Notes: generated by a model not told the origin, from the letters alone. DNA of 64,000 nt from Corydoras sp. C115 (GCA_019802505.1 JAFMOC010000088.1:1734001-1798000), one strand, 5' to 3'; counted from the stretch's first letter, positions 1 through 10,832 are shown. Translations and numbers: made by a program.

Positions 1-1312
1 GAAGTTATAAGTAATTTAATTTAGCTGGAAGTGATCAACCTCCATTTTCAACAGTGTTTTGTAACAATGGTGCAAGTTATCCCTTAATTAACCAGTTTCC
101 TAAATCCATCTTAACTACATGCACACCAACTTAAAACCAAGATCTTATTAATGCAAACAAGCCCTGGCAAAAAATAAATAAATTCAAAATTGTATTTCTT
201 TTGATTTAGTAGACAGGATAAAGTTTGGAACCACTCTGTAATTTGTTGTTCTAAATCGGCTATATCAGAGTAAATCTAACACTTATTTTATTTCATTTTT
301 TTAAAGCGCTCACACCTTGCAGAACTGTTGCCCAAAATGGATTGATTTAAGTTAAATCATGGCTCCAACAAAAGAGATGTCAGTTGAAACAAATATTTTA
401 AAACTTCAGGAAGGTTAATTATCATAAAATGTTGCAAAAGATGTTGGTTGCATCAACAGTCTAAAAACTTTTAAGTACAAATACAATGAGAAGCATACCA
501 AGACAAAAAAAAAGACATCAAAACATCTATATCGAAAAAGTAACCAACACATATTGAAAAACAGAAGACACACAATACAAATGAGAAAAATGTGGAAGTC
601 TCAATGTAAACAATTCCTTGAAATGAAAGTGGTTTATATACAGAAAAACCTGACGGAAGCCATCATTAACACCTAAACAGAAACCATAAGGGACAGCTTA
701 AGTCAGACTGTTGAACACTGTCAGTAAAGTCCATGCCTCATAGATTTCAAGATTTCACCACTCAGACAAATAAAAGGCAAAAGTATTTTAGAATTCTGAC
801 TTACTGACTCTAAGCAAATCAAACCTGAGCTAAAAAAAAGTCTGAATTTTGACTCTCAGATTTCAATATTAATATATACAAATTATTAATATTCTAAATC
901 TGACATCTCAGAATACTGACTTTCTGCATGCACTCCAACATGATAGTCAGAATTTTGAGATACTATTAGCTTTTTTTTTCCCTTAGTGACAAAAATTTGC
1001 TTCCATAGATATAAAATCCAGAGGTGGTGCAACAAATTTACTAATGCAGCATTGTTTTTCTCATGATTCCATAATAATTGCCATATTTAATATACTTGAT
1101 CAAAAAAAGTTGACTACAATACTTTACAATGTCAAACCCACAAATGCACATTTGAAACATACCACGTTAAAAAGCTGTATAAATTTGATGGTTATGGAAG
1201 TTTTACTATCAGCTATATTTTAGCTGACGAGTTGTAAAATCAGACATAGTGTGCTGCCAAACTGCATGTTCCATGGTTGTCAATGTAATTTTTTTCACGT
1301 AAATAACACTTA
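1..1312. other. Intergenic DNA downstream of h2az1, no gene seen
   Basis: I see no exon, RNA gene or complete transposon in this AT-rich stretch. Around 780-970 there are degenerate direct and inverted copies of a motif like AGTCAGAATTCTGAGAT, which looks like a decayed simple repeat. The region lies beyond the probable h2az1 polyadenylation site. Confidence 0.5.
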
Positions 1313-1628
1313 GGGCGGCACGGTGGCTTAGTGGTTAGCGTATTCTCCTCTCGGCGCTAGCGATTCCCAGTTCGAATCCCCATCTGGGTGGAGTTTCCAT
1401 GTTCTCCCCATGTCTGCGTGGGTTTACTCTTTACTCTCACAGTCCAAAAATATGAATCAAGTCAATTGAGTTCTCCAAATTGCCCGATATAGAGTGAGTG
1501 TGTGCCCAGCGATAGATTGGCATCCTGTCCTGGGTGTATCTGCCCAGCGCCTGAAACGTTCTCCCCTGGATGGGCATGGGAAACCCACCGCGACCCTAAT
1601 ATAGGATAAAGCGGAAGATAATGAATGA
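1313..1628 (+). repeat. tRNA-derived SINE (family A), near full length
   Basis: This is the first copy of the dominant SINE of the window, called family A here. A full copy starts GGGCGGCACGG, carries a Pol III A box (TGGCTTAGTGG) and B box (GGTTCGAATCC), has a body of about 340 bp and ends in an (AATG)n tail. Here the A box region lies at about 1323-1335 and the B-box-like TTCGAATCC at about 1371-1379. The tail ends at AATGAATG near 1628. Confidence 0.85.
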
Positions 1629-2226
1629 AAACTTAAACTTGAAACAGCCCAGTTCTGCAAAATTCAGCATTACTTGAATTTACATAGCGCATTGGCATTT
1701 CACAGCAACACCAAGGCAAAACATTTCCATTTAAAATCCTTTAACTACTTGCTGAGCAACCCTTAAATGACAAATCTTAAAATATATGTCCATTTCCAAT
1801 GTCTAATCTCTGGCTGTACACATTTTAATAGATTTACATTGGTCAATGTCTCAAAATAACTACCTTTCTAAAGATTAATGGAGCAAAAACCTTGTGGATA
1901 TAAACTTTTATTGAATTACTAATGTACCTCATGGTTCTGTCCCATTACAATAAGGTACATCCCTATTATAATTTTCAGCACTGTCATTTTTGACTTGCCG
2001 TAAACGTTGACAAAGCATGAAAAACACATTGTATCTCAAACAGCTTGTCACTGTACAAGTTACAACAGTGTTCCATGAATATGCTATTTAGTATATAGTA
2101 GTTCAGTATATAGTATACTAGTATGCAGACTACAAAAACATGCAAGTAGAAATAATGTACAAAATTGATTAAGAAACTGGGTGACATTTAGATTAAAATA
2201 AAATGCAGGTAATGGAACACAACATC

Positions 2227-2232
2227 TTTATT
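2227..2232 (-). terminator. Probable h2az1 polyadenylation signal (AATAAA)
   Basis: The plus strand reads TTTATT here, which is AATAAA on the coding strand, about 225 bp past the h2az1 stop. H2A.Z messages are polyadenylated rather than ended by the replication-histone stem-loop, and I see no such stem-loop after the stop. Other AT-rich hexamers occur nearby, so the exact site is inferred. Confidence 0.5.
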
Positions 2233-2456
2233 TTAATAAAATCAACAAACGACCAATTTAAAATTCACCAAGTACACTACAATTTATACTTTTCAAAAAT
2301 GTGGCTTCTCTGAAGCCATGCTTAAAAAACAAAACAAACCATCCCAGAAACGAGTAAAAACAAAGCTGAACACAAGGGGCATAAAACTACAAATCTACAC
2401 AAACAGCCAAAATTCTCGGAATCCTGAGACAAGCCATACACAACACAGCCAAAAAT

Positions 2457-4047
2457 TTACACAGTCTTCTGCTGACCCTTCTTTCCAATCAAAGATTTGT
2501 GAATGTGGGGAATAACACCTAGAAAGAAAGGAGCATGTTAGTGTGGAAAAACAAGGCATTTTAGAATCAGTAAATTACTTTTTAAACAACCAACTAAAAA
2601 CACTTTTTGGATCAAACCAATCAGAAAATGACTAATATAGGCATAAGTGTTATGTTAACAAAAGTATAGACTGTAAAGCTAGCCCATCAACAGAAATTTT
2701 AAAATAATACAGAAATCACCACGTCAACTTACCACCACCAGCAATAGTTGCTTTGATCAGAGAGTCCAGCTCCTCATCACCTCTGATGGCAAGCTGCAAA
2801 TGGCGAGGAGTGATTCTCTTCACCTTCAAATCCTTGGATGCATTTCCTGCCAACTCAAGAACCTTTTAAAAGGAAGAGTATTTGTCTCAGAATAAATAAA
2901 AATTATGAGAAAGGAATATAGATTCATTTATACAACCATTTAATTTACTACTCACACAAGTTCAGACAAAAAATATTTTGACTTTTACATTGTGTTAACC
3001 TGTAGATCAATGTCTGTATTTTATTCTGAATGTTGCAAATAAAGTGAATAAAGATGTGTGTTAATTAGAGCCCCTGTTCAATAAATCAGGCATGTTTAAA
3101 AATGGAACACAGATCAATGATTTGAGGCCAACTCAAATACAGATTTTTCTTAAGCAGAATCATACACAATCTGCATGTTACTCACAATCAGAAAAATTTA
3201 TTAACAAGGTGCAACTAAAATAGGGCTGACAAATAACTTTTAATGGAACACTTCATTTTAATTGCCTACTTCCCACAGATCACACAAATTGGTTTACCCT
3301 ACCTCAGCAGTTAGGTACTCCAGAATAGCAGCACTATAAACAGCTGCAGTAGCACCTACACGCCCATGACTTGTTGTTCTTGACTTCAGGTGCCTGTGAA
3401 TACGGCCAACGGGAAACTAAGGAAGCACAACAGACAAAGGCATTATACAACATGCAACATCAACTATACAACACAGCTAGAATCTTGCATAAATTGTTTA
3501 AAAATTGCAATATATGCCTTGCAAAAATATGACTGCATGTGCTAAACGTTTTGTACGGCAAAAGTTTCAAAAGTTCATAGACATAGAAAACTTTAGTCAC
3601 GCGAATGACACGCAGTTTGCAAACTTCTCTAAACTAATGACATCGACAGTCAATTATATAAAATAAAAACATTCATGTATCTGTTTCTGAGTTTTTGGGC
3701 TTACCGCTTTAAATTAAAATACAAATTTATTTCAAACAAATAAAATCAGCTAATAAAAATAATAAAATAAAAAAGGGAAGCTCTCCCACCGGCCTCAATA
3801 CAAACCTGGAGTCCTGCCCTTTGTGAGCGCGAAACCGCCTTAGCCTTCGCTTTTCCCGAATCTTTCCCAGCTTTGCCTCCAGCCTGGACGCAACAAAAAA
3901 AAAACACCTCAAATCACACCATCACAAAAAAAGAAGCATAAACGAACAAAGAAATACCCGCATAGGCAAGGCAGAACATTCCTCTTTGTCTTTTCACTAT
4001 TAGAAACGGCGGTACTGTGAGCGCGCGCACTCACCGCTAGCCACCAT
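2457..4047 (-). CDS. h2az1: Histone variant H2A.Z.1, five coding exons
   Basis: This gene encodes H2A.Z, the replication-independent H2A variant placed in promoter and +1 nucleosomes by SRCAP/p400 complexes. Coding exons on the minus strand are 4045-4047, 3806-3883, 3303-3416, 2733-2862 and 2457-2518. They join to 387 nt, or 128 residues, exactly the family length. Visible motifs are AGGKAGKDSGKAKAKAVSRS (N-tail), FPVGRIHRHLKSRTTSHGRV, AAVYSAAILEYLTAEVLELA, the acidic-patch segment RGDEELDSLIKATIAGGG and the end IGKKGQQKTV. The final Val marks H2A.Z.1, since H2A.Z.2 ends in Ala. Introns are all GT-AG. Exon 1 would carry only the ATG, with donor ATG|GTGGCT. An alternative start uses the stronger donor at 4035 and an acceptor inside exon 2 and would give MVASGKAGKD. 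No disabling change is seen. Confidence 0.96.
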
Positions 4048-4224
4048 GCTAACTCAAATAAAGCAGCTACACAACAGTAAACAGCAACTGCTAAAATATA
4101 GTGAGGACGGCGTATAAAATAAGTGTCTTTAGAAGCATGAGAAAACGGCCATAAATTACCATAACGACGACGTCGATACAAATCCCGTATACTGAACAGA
4201 CAATCGCTACAACTGTGCGTTTAA

Positions 4225-4310
4225 AAAGTGTCTTCCCGCCTTCAGCCCGATATATATAAAAAGGATAGCTGAACATCCGGGTCACTTCACCCAACCAGCA
4301 GCCAATCAGA
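4225..4310 (-). promoter_or_regulatory. h2az1 core promoter: TATA and inverted CCAAT box
   Basis: About 200 bp upstream of the proposed start codon, the minus strand carries a TATATATA motif at 4251-4258. A CCAAT box in reverse orientation (plus-strand GCCAATCAG, 4301-4309) lies about 50 bp further upstream. A TATA plus NF-Y-type CCAAT arrangement fits known vertebrate H2A.Z promoters. The start site would fall near 4225. That position is inferred from TATA spacing. Confidence 0.6.
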
Positions 4311-4594
4311 TCAGATAGGATCCTATGTGGCGCGTTCGTTTCCATAATCCTTCCCTCCTCTCCATTCGCTTACTTCTATTACTGCTAGATACCGGGATAG
4401 GTGTTTGTGTTATTGTGTTATTGTTGGTGTTTGTTGCGCTAATACTTATACAATTCTAGTTGTTTACACGTGAATTTGCATCTAACCTAATTATTTTATC
4501 AGAACGCGTGCATTCATTAATACTAGTATGATTTTTATTTTGTGCTTGCTCATGCAAAGTGCCATTTTTATTTGCTTATACAGAGCTACAAAAA

Positions 4595-4770
4595 TTCATT
4601 CATTATATTCTGCTTAACCCTCTACTAGAGTCACAGGGGGCTTACCCATGCCCATCCAGGGGAGAACGTTTTGGGCGCTGGGCAGATACACCCAGGACAG
4701 GGCGCTAAATCGATCTTATCGCTGGGTGTATTTAACTCACACAGACACACATAATATGGGACATGAATCC
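4595..4770 (-). repeat. SINE A, minus-strand copy, first half (split by another SINE)
   Basis: This is the 3' half of a minus-strand family A SINE, from the tail end (TTCATTCATTATATTCTGC) through the segment GGGAGAACGTTTTGGGCGCTG. It is interrupted at about 4776 by a plus-strand SINE and resumes at 5088. Confidence 0.75.
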
Positions 4771-4776
4771 ATGTTT

Positions 4777-5076
4777 CCGGTTCGAATCCCCATCTGGGTG
4801 GAGTTTCCATGTTCTCCCTGTGTCCGCGTGGGTTTCCTCCGGGTTCTCCGGTTTCCTCCCACAGTCCAAAAACATGGATCAAGTTAATTGAGTTCTCTAA
4901 ATTGCCCCATATAGAGTTTGTTTGAGTGTGTGAGTGTGTACCCAGCGATGGATTGGCGCCCTGTCCTGGGTGTATCTGCCCAGCGTCTGAGACGTTCTCC
5001 CCTGGATTGGCATGGGGAACCCCACCGCAACCCTACTAGAGGATAAAGCGGGAGATAATGAATGAATGAATGAATG
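4777..5076 (+). repeat. SINE A, 5'-truncated, nested inside another SINE A
   Basis: This plus-strand copy begins at the B box (CCGGTTCGAATCC) and ends in (AATG)n. The host SINE sequence GAATCCATGTTT is duplicated on both sides (4765-4776 and 5076-5087), which is the target-site duplication expected of L1-type or L2-type target-primed insertion. Confidence 0.8.
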
Positions 5077-5087
5077 AATCCATGTTT

Positions 5088-5224
5088 ATGGACTGTGGGC
5101 GGAACCCGAAGAAAACCCACGAAGATACTGAGAGAACGTGGAAACTCCACCCAGATTGGGAATTGAACCTTCATCCCCAGCGCTTAGAGGCAAACATGTT
5201 AACCAATAAGCCACCGTGCCGTCC
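5088..5224 (-). repeat. SINE A, minus-strand copy, second half
   Basis: This piece continues the interrupted host SINE from ATGGACTGTGGG to its head (AAGCCACCGTGCCGTCC, the reverse complement of the A-box region). Confidence 0.75.
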
Positions 5225-6566
5225 GCTACAAAGATTATAATTGTAATTTATTTAATGGCGAATTCTTACAGACTATAAATCAAAAAGACGTATTTTATAC
5301 ACCAAATAATTCAACCAAGAACATGGAAATACCTTAATAGGTTTACCATTTTTATCAATGCAGAACACTTTTTATTGGATATGTAATACAATAATATACA
5401 GGTAATTTCCCCCATACAATGATGTAAATTGTTTAAACTTTGACTTTACAAATGCATGTCCTAAATATGGAGACTAATGTCCAGAATGCAATGTGGCATA
5501 ATATTGTTACCCTTTTCTGTTATTCGGTATGTATTCTGTACAAGTTAAAAGTATTTTATTTCAGGTATTTTATTTGTTATTTAAACAATATAAAGTAGTG
5601 TACGGTATACAGTTTTATGAGACAGCATTCTCCAGGAGCAAGGTGCTTAACATAACAGCAGTCACAATACTCAACGTAAAGTGCACATGTCCAAAAAGCT
5701 TGTGCAAAAACAGGAATTACGAATATGTGCAGGATAGGATAATGATCCTAGGATAATTTCCATAGCTACTAACTTGTGTTGTTCTCTTACTTGTAAATCA
5801 CTTTGCATAAAAGCATCTGCTAAATGACTAATGTAAATGTAATTTTAAACTAAGCTTATAAAAAATGCAAATAGAAACACATTGTAGAGTTTAATTTTAC
5901 TGAAAAATTAGAAGTGTCAGATGTACAGTTGGCTAGTTTAAAATGGCTAGTTAAGTGCATAGCAGCCATACCAAAGTTATTTTACACCCTTTTGTTTAGC
6001 TGCTTAATTCCATGCGAAGTAGGGCCACCCACTAAAAAGGGAAGTACTTAAATTATGTCTTACAGGTGGAAGATTTAAATATTTCCTGTTATTAGCCATT
6101 ATTTCCAAAAACATAACAAATGTCTGTAACTAACACATCGTCTATCAAATATTTCTTATACATGCACATTTTTATTAGTTGTTTTGTAATAATGAACACT
6201 GTACAGCTAATTTTTAAATGTTTGCAACTGAAAAACATAAGGAGTAAAACAAAACTATTTTTCAGTTTTGAATTACACTGAAATTAGATAATTCTAGTAA
6301 TTACTATTGGCACTATTGTCAGGGAGTAAAGGTATATTAACACAAATTCAGTTAATGCACAACTGTGTACATTATGCTATATGCATCACATTTGCATTCA
6401 GACATAACAAAATTATAAACTTATATGAGCAAACATTTAGCAGGTTAGGCTCTTTGCTATTTGGAATCATATGAAAAACAAAAGTAGTAATGTCTCAATT
6501 GCTTTAGCAACCATTACTGCAATATCTTAACATAAATGAACATATATTATGCTACCTATAAAAGTT
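5225..6566. other. Intergenic AT-rich DNA, no gene seen
   Basis: No exon was recognised. The only identifiable repeat is the short L2-type tail at 5786-5843, listed separately. Confidence 0.4.
5786..5843 (+). repeat. L2-type 3' tail fragment with (ATGTAA)n
   Basis: The stretch TTGTAAATCACTTTGCATAAAAGCATCTGCTAA, written here only in outline, is a mutated version of the L2/UnaL2 3' stem-loop (stem around a GGATA-like loop). It is followed by the ATGTAA tail repeat. Such tails belong to L2 LINEs and to SINEs that use them, and the fragment is too short to say which. Confidence 0.55.
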
Positions 6567-6581
6567 TAATTTTGTAGATGT

Positions 6582-6714
6582 TCATTCATTCATTCATTAT
6601 CTCCCGCTTTATCCTCTATTAGGGTCGCGGTGGGGTTCCCCATGCCCATCCAGGGGAGAACGTCTCGGGCGCTGGGCAGATACACCCAGGACAGGGCGCC
6701 AGTCCATCGTTGGG
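6582..6714 (-). repeat. SINE A, 5'-truncated, with 15-bp target duplication
   Basis: Only the 3' part of the SINE is present, from (TTCA)n to CATCGTTGGG. It is flanked by a perfect 15-bp duplication, TAATTTTGTAGATGT, at 6567-6581 and 6715-6729. The truncation point is nearly the same as in the copies at 58388 and 62999. Confidence 0.85.
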
Positions 6715-6891
6715 TAATTTTGTAGATGTAACTGTTAAATTTACATTTGATCTTTGTTTTAAATTAATAAATCCATAAATCCTTCCATTATCCTTCCATA
6801 AATCCTAGATGACTAATATTCGTACACATGGATGTCTTTGGCAGCACAATTTATTTAAATGTTTGATATTTTAGGTCTTAAAATTTGAAAA

Positions 6892-7229
6892 TGGCGGCAC
6901 GGTGGCTTAGTGGTTAGCACGTTCGCCTCTCAGCACTAGGGATTCCCGGTTCGAATCCCCATCTGGGTGGAGTTTCCATGTTCTCCCTGTGTCTGTGTGG
7001 GTTTCCTCCGGGTTCTCTGGTTTCCTCCCACAGTCCAAAAACATGGATCAAGTCAATGAGTTCTCCAAATTGCCCCATATAGAGTGTGTGTGTGTGAGTG
7101 AGTGTGTACCCAGCGATCGATGCGCCCAGTCCTGGGTGTATCTGCCCAACGCCCGAAACCTAGATGGGCATGGGGAACCCTACCGCGACCCTAAAATAGG
7201 ATAAAGCGGAAGATAATGAATGAATGAAA
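6892..7229 (+). repeat. SINE A, near full length
   Basis: The copy has GGCGGCACGGTGGCTTAGTGG at the head, B box GGTTCGAATCC at about 6949 and tail AATGAATGAA. A short internal deletion follows the ATCTGCCCAACGCCCG segment. Confidence 0.85.
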
Positions 7230-7559
7230 ATTTAAAAATTAAACTCACCGATCAAATCAGAGTACATTTATACCAGTCTGTACTACTTAAAATGCTTGCA
7301 TTGCAAATAAATTTAGCACTTGCTAGTAAAATCATCTTCATTCACTTACTGGCTGCTACAAAGTAGGGAAAAGCTAAAGGTTAGAATAGCTTGTACGTAT
7401 AGATATGCAGTAGACATCCAGTAATAAGTAAAAAAAAAAGACCAAATGAATTAAAAGCCATTTTGAAGGAAGTATCTGCTACACAATGTGTGATCATATG
7501 ATTTGGAATGATTGATCATATGATTTTGATACCTTATGATTTATGAATAAATAAATTGC

Positions 7560-8450
7560 ATATGGTAATGATAAGAATAGCCATGTGCCTGGTATATTTA
7601 AGTGCATCAACCACAAAAATCAAAGCTGTCTTAATGGAATGACCACACCTAAAAACAGACTGATTGAGATAAAAAATAGTTCTTTGTAAATTACAGAAGT
7701 TCAAGTATTTTACACAAAAAAGGTTAAAGTGATGCAAGCCTGTAGCTCTCAAGCAGATTTAGGATGAGCATTTGGATTTTTGAGCAGAGGTTTAATTGTA
7801 GCCTGTTTAAAAGAATCTTGGAATGTACCAGTGGTGAGTGAAGAGTTGATGATGTATGTAATAGCTGGCTGGTGTGATGGAAGAAGTTATGGACTGAAGG
7901 AGGTGAAATGGGATGAAGTCATGGAGACAAATTGTTGGTTTGCTGGCATGAAGAATCTTGCAGATGTCCAACAAGGATGCATGGGAGATAGAGGAGAAGG
8001 TTGGCTGATTGGATGTGTGAAGTGTCCTATTATGGAGATGGAGGGAATGAAAGAGATTATTGCTAACCTCAATCTTCACTGTAAAAGAAGGTTGCTAAAA
8101 CATCAACTGCCAAGAAGGTGTTGGGAGGGGGAAGGTGGACTAAGTAAAGTGTTATATGTACATAACAAAGTGTTAGATCTGAAATGCATTTTTCTTTTGA
8201 CTGGAAGAACAAGTATTTAGCAGCAGATTTCTCCCTAAAGAAAGTGACAATTGAAGGCTGGTACATTCCAGTTCTAACGATAGACCAGACTTGTGCCAGC
8301 AACCCATGGAATAAAGAGAGAGCAGTCTTTCTAGTTGATATTGGACAGACCTGAAATAGACAGGTCACCAAGGTGAAGCAGAAGGTGTTGGATTCAGTTT
8401 TAGTGACATGGCTTGGGAAGTCACTGATGCAAGGAAGAGGATCTGCAACC
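7560..8450 (-). repeat. L2-clade LINE fragment, reverse transcriptase region, frameshifted
   Basis: The minus strand translates, across several frames, into pieces of a fish L2-type reverse transcriptase. Seen are ISHASLLDICKILHASKP, a segment with PFHLLQSITSSITPASYYI (about 7870-7960) and FRCGHSIKTALIFVVDALKY (about 7600-7660), the last resembling the FRxGHSTETALL block that precedes the catalytic domain. Stops and frame changes show it is dead. A Tc1-like element lies at its upstream edge (8541). Confidence 0.75.
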
Positions 8451-8759
8451 AAGTCAGCAAAATGTAATTAGAGAGAGCACTAAGATTGATATGTACCTGG
8501 GTGGTGAAAAAATATATATGAGGTCATTTACAAGTACTTACAGTTGTGATCAAATTTATTCAACCCCCACTGAAATAAAGTGTTTTGGCCAGTTTGACAT
8601 TGATTTGGATCATTTCAGTCATCTTATTTACAATTATATCAAAGAGGCACTTATAAATTAGACAAATATAACATAATATTTATGATGGAATAACCACAAA
8701 TGTCTTTACTGTGCTCACATCATTATCAGTTTTATTCAACCCCCTAGTGACATAATTTT

Positions 8760-9794
8760 TCAGTACTTAGTACAACATCCTTTTCCAGTTATGACAGCTT
8801 TCAAGCGTGAAGCATAGCTTGACACAAGTGTCTTGCAGTGACCTATGGGTATCTTAGCCCATTCTTCATGGGCAAAAGCCTCCAGTTCAGTCACATTCTT
8901 AGGCTTGCGCACTGCAACTGCCTTCTTTAGGTCCCACCAGAGGTTCTCAATTGGATTTAAGTCTGGTGATTGCGATGGCCACTCTAGAATGTTCCAGCCT
9001 TTCATGTTCAACCATGCTCTAGTGGACTTGGATGTGTGCTTCGGATCATTGTCCTGTTGGAAGGTCCAACGTCTCCCAAGCCGCAGGTTTGTGACTGACT
9101 CCATCACATTTTCCTCCAAGATCTCCTGGTACTGAAGGGAATTCATGGTACCCTGCACACGTTGAAGCTTTCCTGTACCATTAGAAGCAAAACAGCCCCA
9201 AAGCATAATTGACCCCCCGCCATGCTTCACAGTAGGCAAGGTGTTCTTTTGTTCATAAGCCTGGTTCTTCCTCCTCCAAACATAGCGCTGGTCCATTGTC
9301 CCAAACAGTTCTAATTTAGTTTCATCTGACCACAGTACACTGTCCCAAAACCTTTGTGGCTTGTCCACATGACTTTTGGCATACTGCAGTCGACTTTTCT
9401 TGTTCTTTGGAGTCAGCAAGGGGGTGCGCCTGGGAGTTCTGGCATGGAGGTCTTCGTTATGCAGTGCGCGCCTTATTGTCTGAGCTGAAACTTCAGTGCC
9501 CACATCTGACAGGTCTTTTTTCAGTTCCTTAGCAGTCACGCGGGGATTTTTCTCCACATTACGCTTCAGGTAGCGCACAGCAGTCGCGGTCAGGATCTTC
9601 TTTCTGCCACGACCAGGTAACGTTTCCACTGTGCCCTTTAACTTGAACTTGTGAATGATACTTCCGATAGTGTCTCTTGGAATATTTAACAACTTCACAA
9701 TCTTTTTATATCCATTGCCATTCTTGTGAAGAGCAATAACCTCTTCTCTTGTCTTCTGGGACCATTCTCTTGCCTTCACCATGCTTGTAAACAC
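8760..9794 (-). CDS. Tc1-like DD34E transposase, 344 aa, open throughout
   Basis: The protein cuts the element out and reinserts it at TA dinucleotides. An N-terminal paired-like DNA-binding region spans roughly residues 8-115, with two helix-turn-helix units separated by the AT-hook-like GRGRKK (61-66). The catalytic triad is D157 in WSDETKLELFG, D248 in FQQDNDPKHTS and E283 in DLNPIENLW. There are 34 residues between D248 and E283, as in Tc1 and Sleeping Beauty. The glycine-rich block HGGGSIMLWGCFASNGTG (191-208) is present. Length matches the family (about 340), and there is no stop or frameshift, which is unusual for a vertebrate Tc1 copy. The second Met (residue 5, MVKAREWSQ) may be the true start, as related proteins begin M-x-K. 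Activity cannot be judged from sequence alone. Confidence 0.95.
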   Translation of the reverse strand: MFTSMVKAREWSQKTREEVIALHKNGNGYKKIVKLLNIPRDTIGSIIHKFKLKGTVETLPGRGRKKILTATAVRYLKRNVEKNPRVTAKELKKDLSDVGTEVSAQTIRRALHNEDLHARTPRRTPLLTPKNKKSRLQYAKSHVDKPQRFWDSVLWSDETKLELFGTMDQRYVWRRKNQAYEQKNTLPTVKHGGGSIMLWGCFASNGTGKLQRVQGTMNSLQYQEILEENVMESVTNLRLGRRWTFQQDNDPKHTSKSTRAWLNMKGWNILEWPSQSPDLNPIENLWWDLKKAVAVRKPKNVTELEAFAHEEWAKIPIGHCKTLVSSYASRLKAVITGKGCCTKY

Positions 9795-9826
9795 ACCAGT
9801 AGATGTCTAGAAGGAGCTGAGTATCA

Positions 9827-10170
9827 TTCATTCATTATCTCCCGCTTTATCCTCTATTAGGGTCGCGGTGGGGTTCCCCATGCCCATCCAGGGGAGAACG
9901 TCTCGGGCGCTGGGCAGATAGACCCAGGACAGGGCGCCAATCCATCGCTGGGCACACACTCACTCACACAGACACACTCTATATGGGGCAATTTTGAGAA
10001 TTCAATTAACTTGATCCATGTTTTTGGACTGTGGGAGGAAACCAGAGAACCCGGAGGAAACCCACGCAGACACGGGGAGAACATGGAAACTCCACCCAGA
10101 TGGGGATTCGAACCGGGAATCCCTAGCGCTGAGAGGCGAACGTGCTAACCACTAAGCCACCGTGCCGCCT
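9827..10170 (-). repeat. Full-length SINE A inserted in the Tc1 leader
   Basis: This is a complete minus-strand SINE, from (TTCA)n at 9827 to CACCGTGCCGCC at the head. Perfect 14-bp duplications GGAGCTGAGTATCA lie at 9813-9826 and 10171-10184. The insertion lies outside the transposase frame but separates it from the right terminal repeat. Confidence 0.93.
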
Positions 10171-10539
10171 GGAGCTGAGTATCACAGTCCTTTTAAATCT
10201 GCCTAATTGGTGCTTATCATGCTTGATTGCTGCTCGTTGACATCCACAGGTGTTTTCAATACCTGATTGAAAACACTGGAATGAACCTCTGTTCTTATGA
10301 GTGGTAGTTGTAAAGGGGTTGAATAATTGTGTCAATGAAGAAATCACAAAAAGGCCATTTAATACTTTATGACAAAAACAATTGATGCTATCTTAGTTGC
10401 ATTTAGTTCTTTAACAAGTCCTTGTAAGATTTCATTATGAACACAATTACAAATGTGCACTGAATTCCATAAAACCCTTCGCAGCATTGGGGGTTGAATA
10501 AATTTGATCACAACTGTACAAGTATCCCATCTTGATGGT

Positions 10540-10646
10540 TGGAATAAGAACGCAGGGTCAACCATGATACATCATCCCTGGAGCAATGAGGGTTAAGGGC
10601 CTTACTTAAGGACCCACACTGGTAACTTCACTGGATTTGGACCCAC
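10540..10646 (-). repeat. Second SINE type (family V), minus-strand fragment
   Basis: The text CAGGGTCAACCATGATAC, CCTGGAGCAATGAGGGTTAA and GGCCTTACTTAAGGACCCAC is the reverse complement of a widespread fish tRNA-derived SINE body, distinct from family A. Its head is missing where a family A fragment follows. Confidence 0.6.
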
Positions 10647-10754
10647 AACCCACAACCTGGGTGTATCTGCCCAGCGCCTGAGACGTTCTCCCCTGGATGG
10701 GCATGGGGAACCCCACTGTGACCCTAATGGAGGATAAAGCGGAAGATAATGGAT

Positions 10755-10756
<2 letters not shown>
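10647..10756 (+). repeat. SINE A 3' fragment
   Basis: Only the last 110 bp of the SINE are present (CTGGGTGTATCTGCCC to GGAAGATAATGGATG). It runs directly into an (AAT)n microsatellite. Confidence 0.75.
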
Positions 10757-10793
<37 letters not shown>

Positions 10794-10832
10794 GTAATAG
10801 TAATAATAAGTAATAATAATAATAATAATAAT
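10757..10832. repeat. (AAT)n microsatellite
   Basis: About 25 AAT/ATA units with a few interruptions sit between two SINE A pieces. It probably grew from a SINE tail. Confidence 0.9.

Larger units (their letters stand above)
8541..10516 (-). mobile_element. Tc1-like transposon with IR/DR ends, apparently intact transposase
   Basis: The ends are matching terminal inverted repeats starting CAGTTGTGATCAAATTTATT, 8541 onward and its reverse complement to 10516, flanked by TA (8539-8540 and 10517-10518). A second inner copy of the motif ATTCAACCCCCTA lies at about 8737-8749, with its inverted mate near 10314-10326. This gives the IR/DR layout of Sleeping Beauty-type elements. The transposase gene (8760-9794) is uninterrupted. 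A 344-bp SINE sits at 9827-10170 between the transposase start and the right end. Without the SINE and its duplication the element is about 1.6 kb, the usual size. Confidence 0.95.

Noticed and set aside
7780..8220. Plus-strand 146-codon open frame
   Set aside because: It is antisense to an L2 reverse transcriptase fragment on the minus strand, which explains the open reading.
9857..10084. Repeated frames with PIQGRTFRALGRYTQDRAP or FSKLPHIECVCVSECVPSD
   Set aside because: These recur wherever family A SINEs occur, in all orientations. They are SINE body translations, not a gene family.
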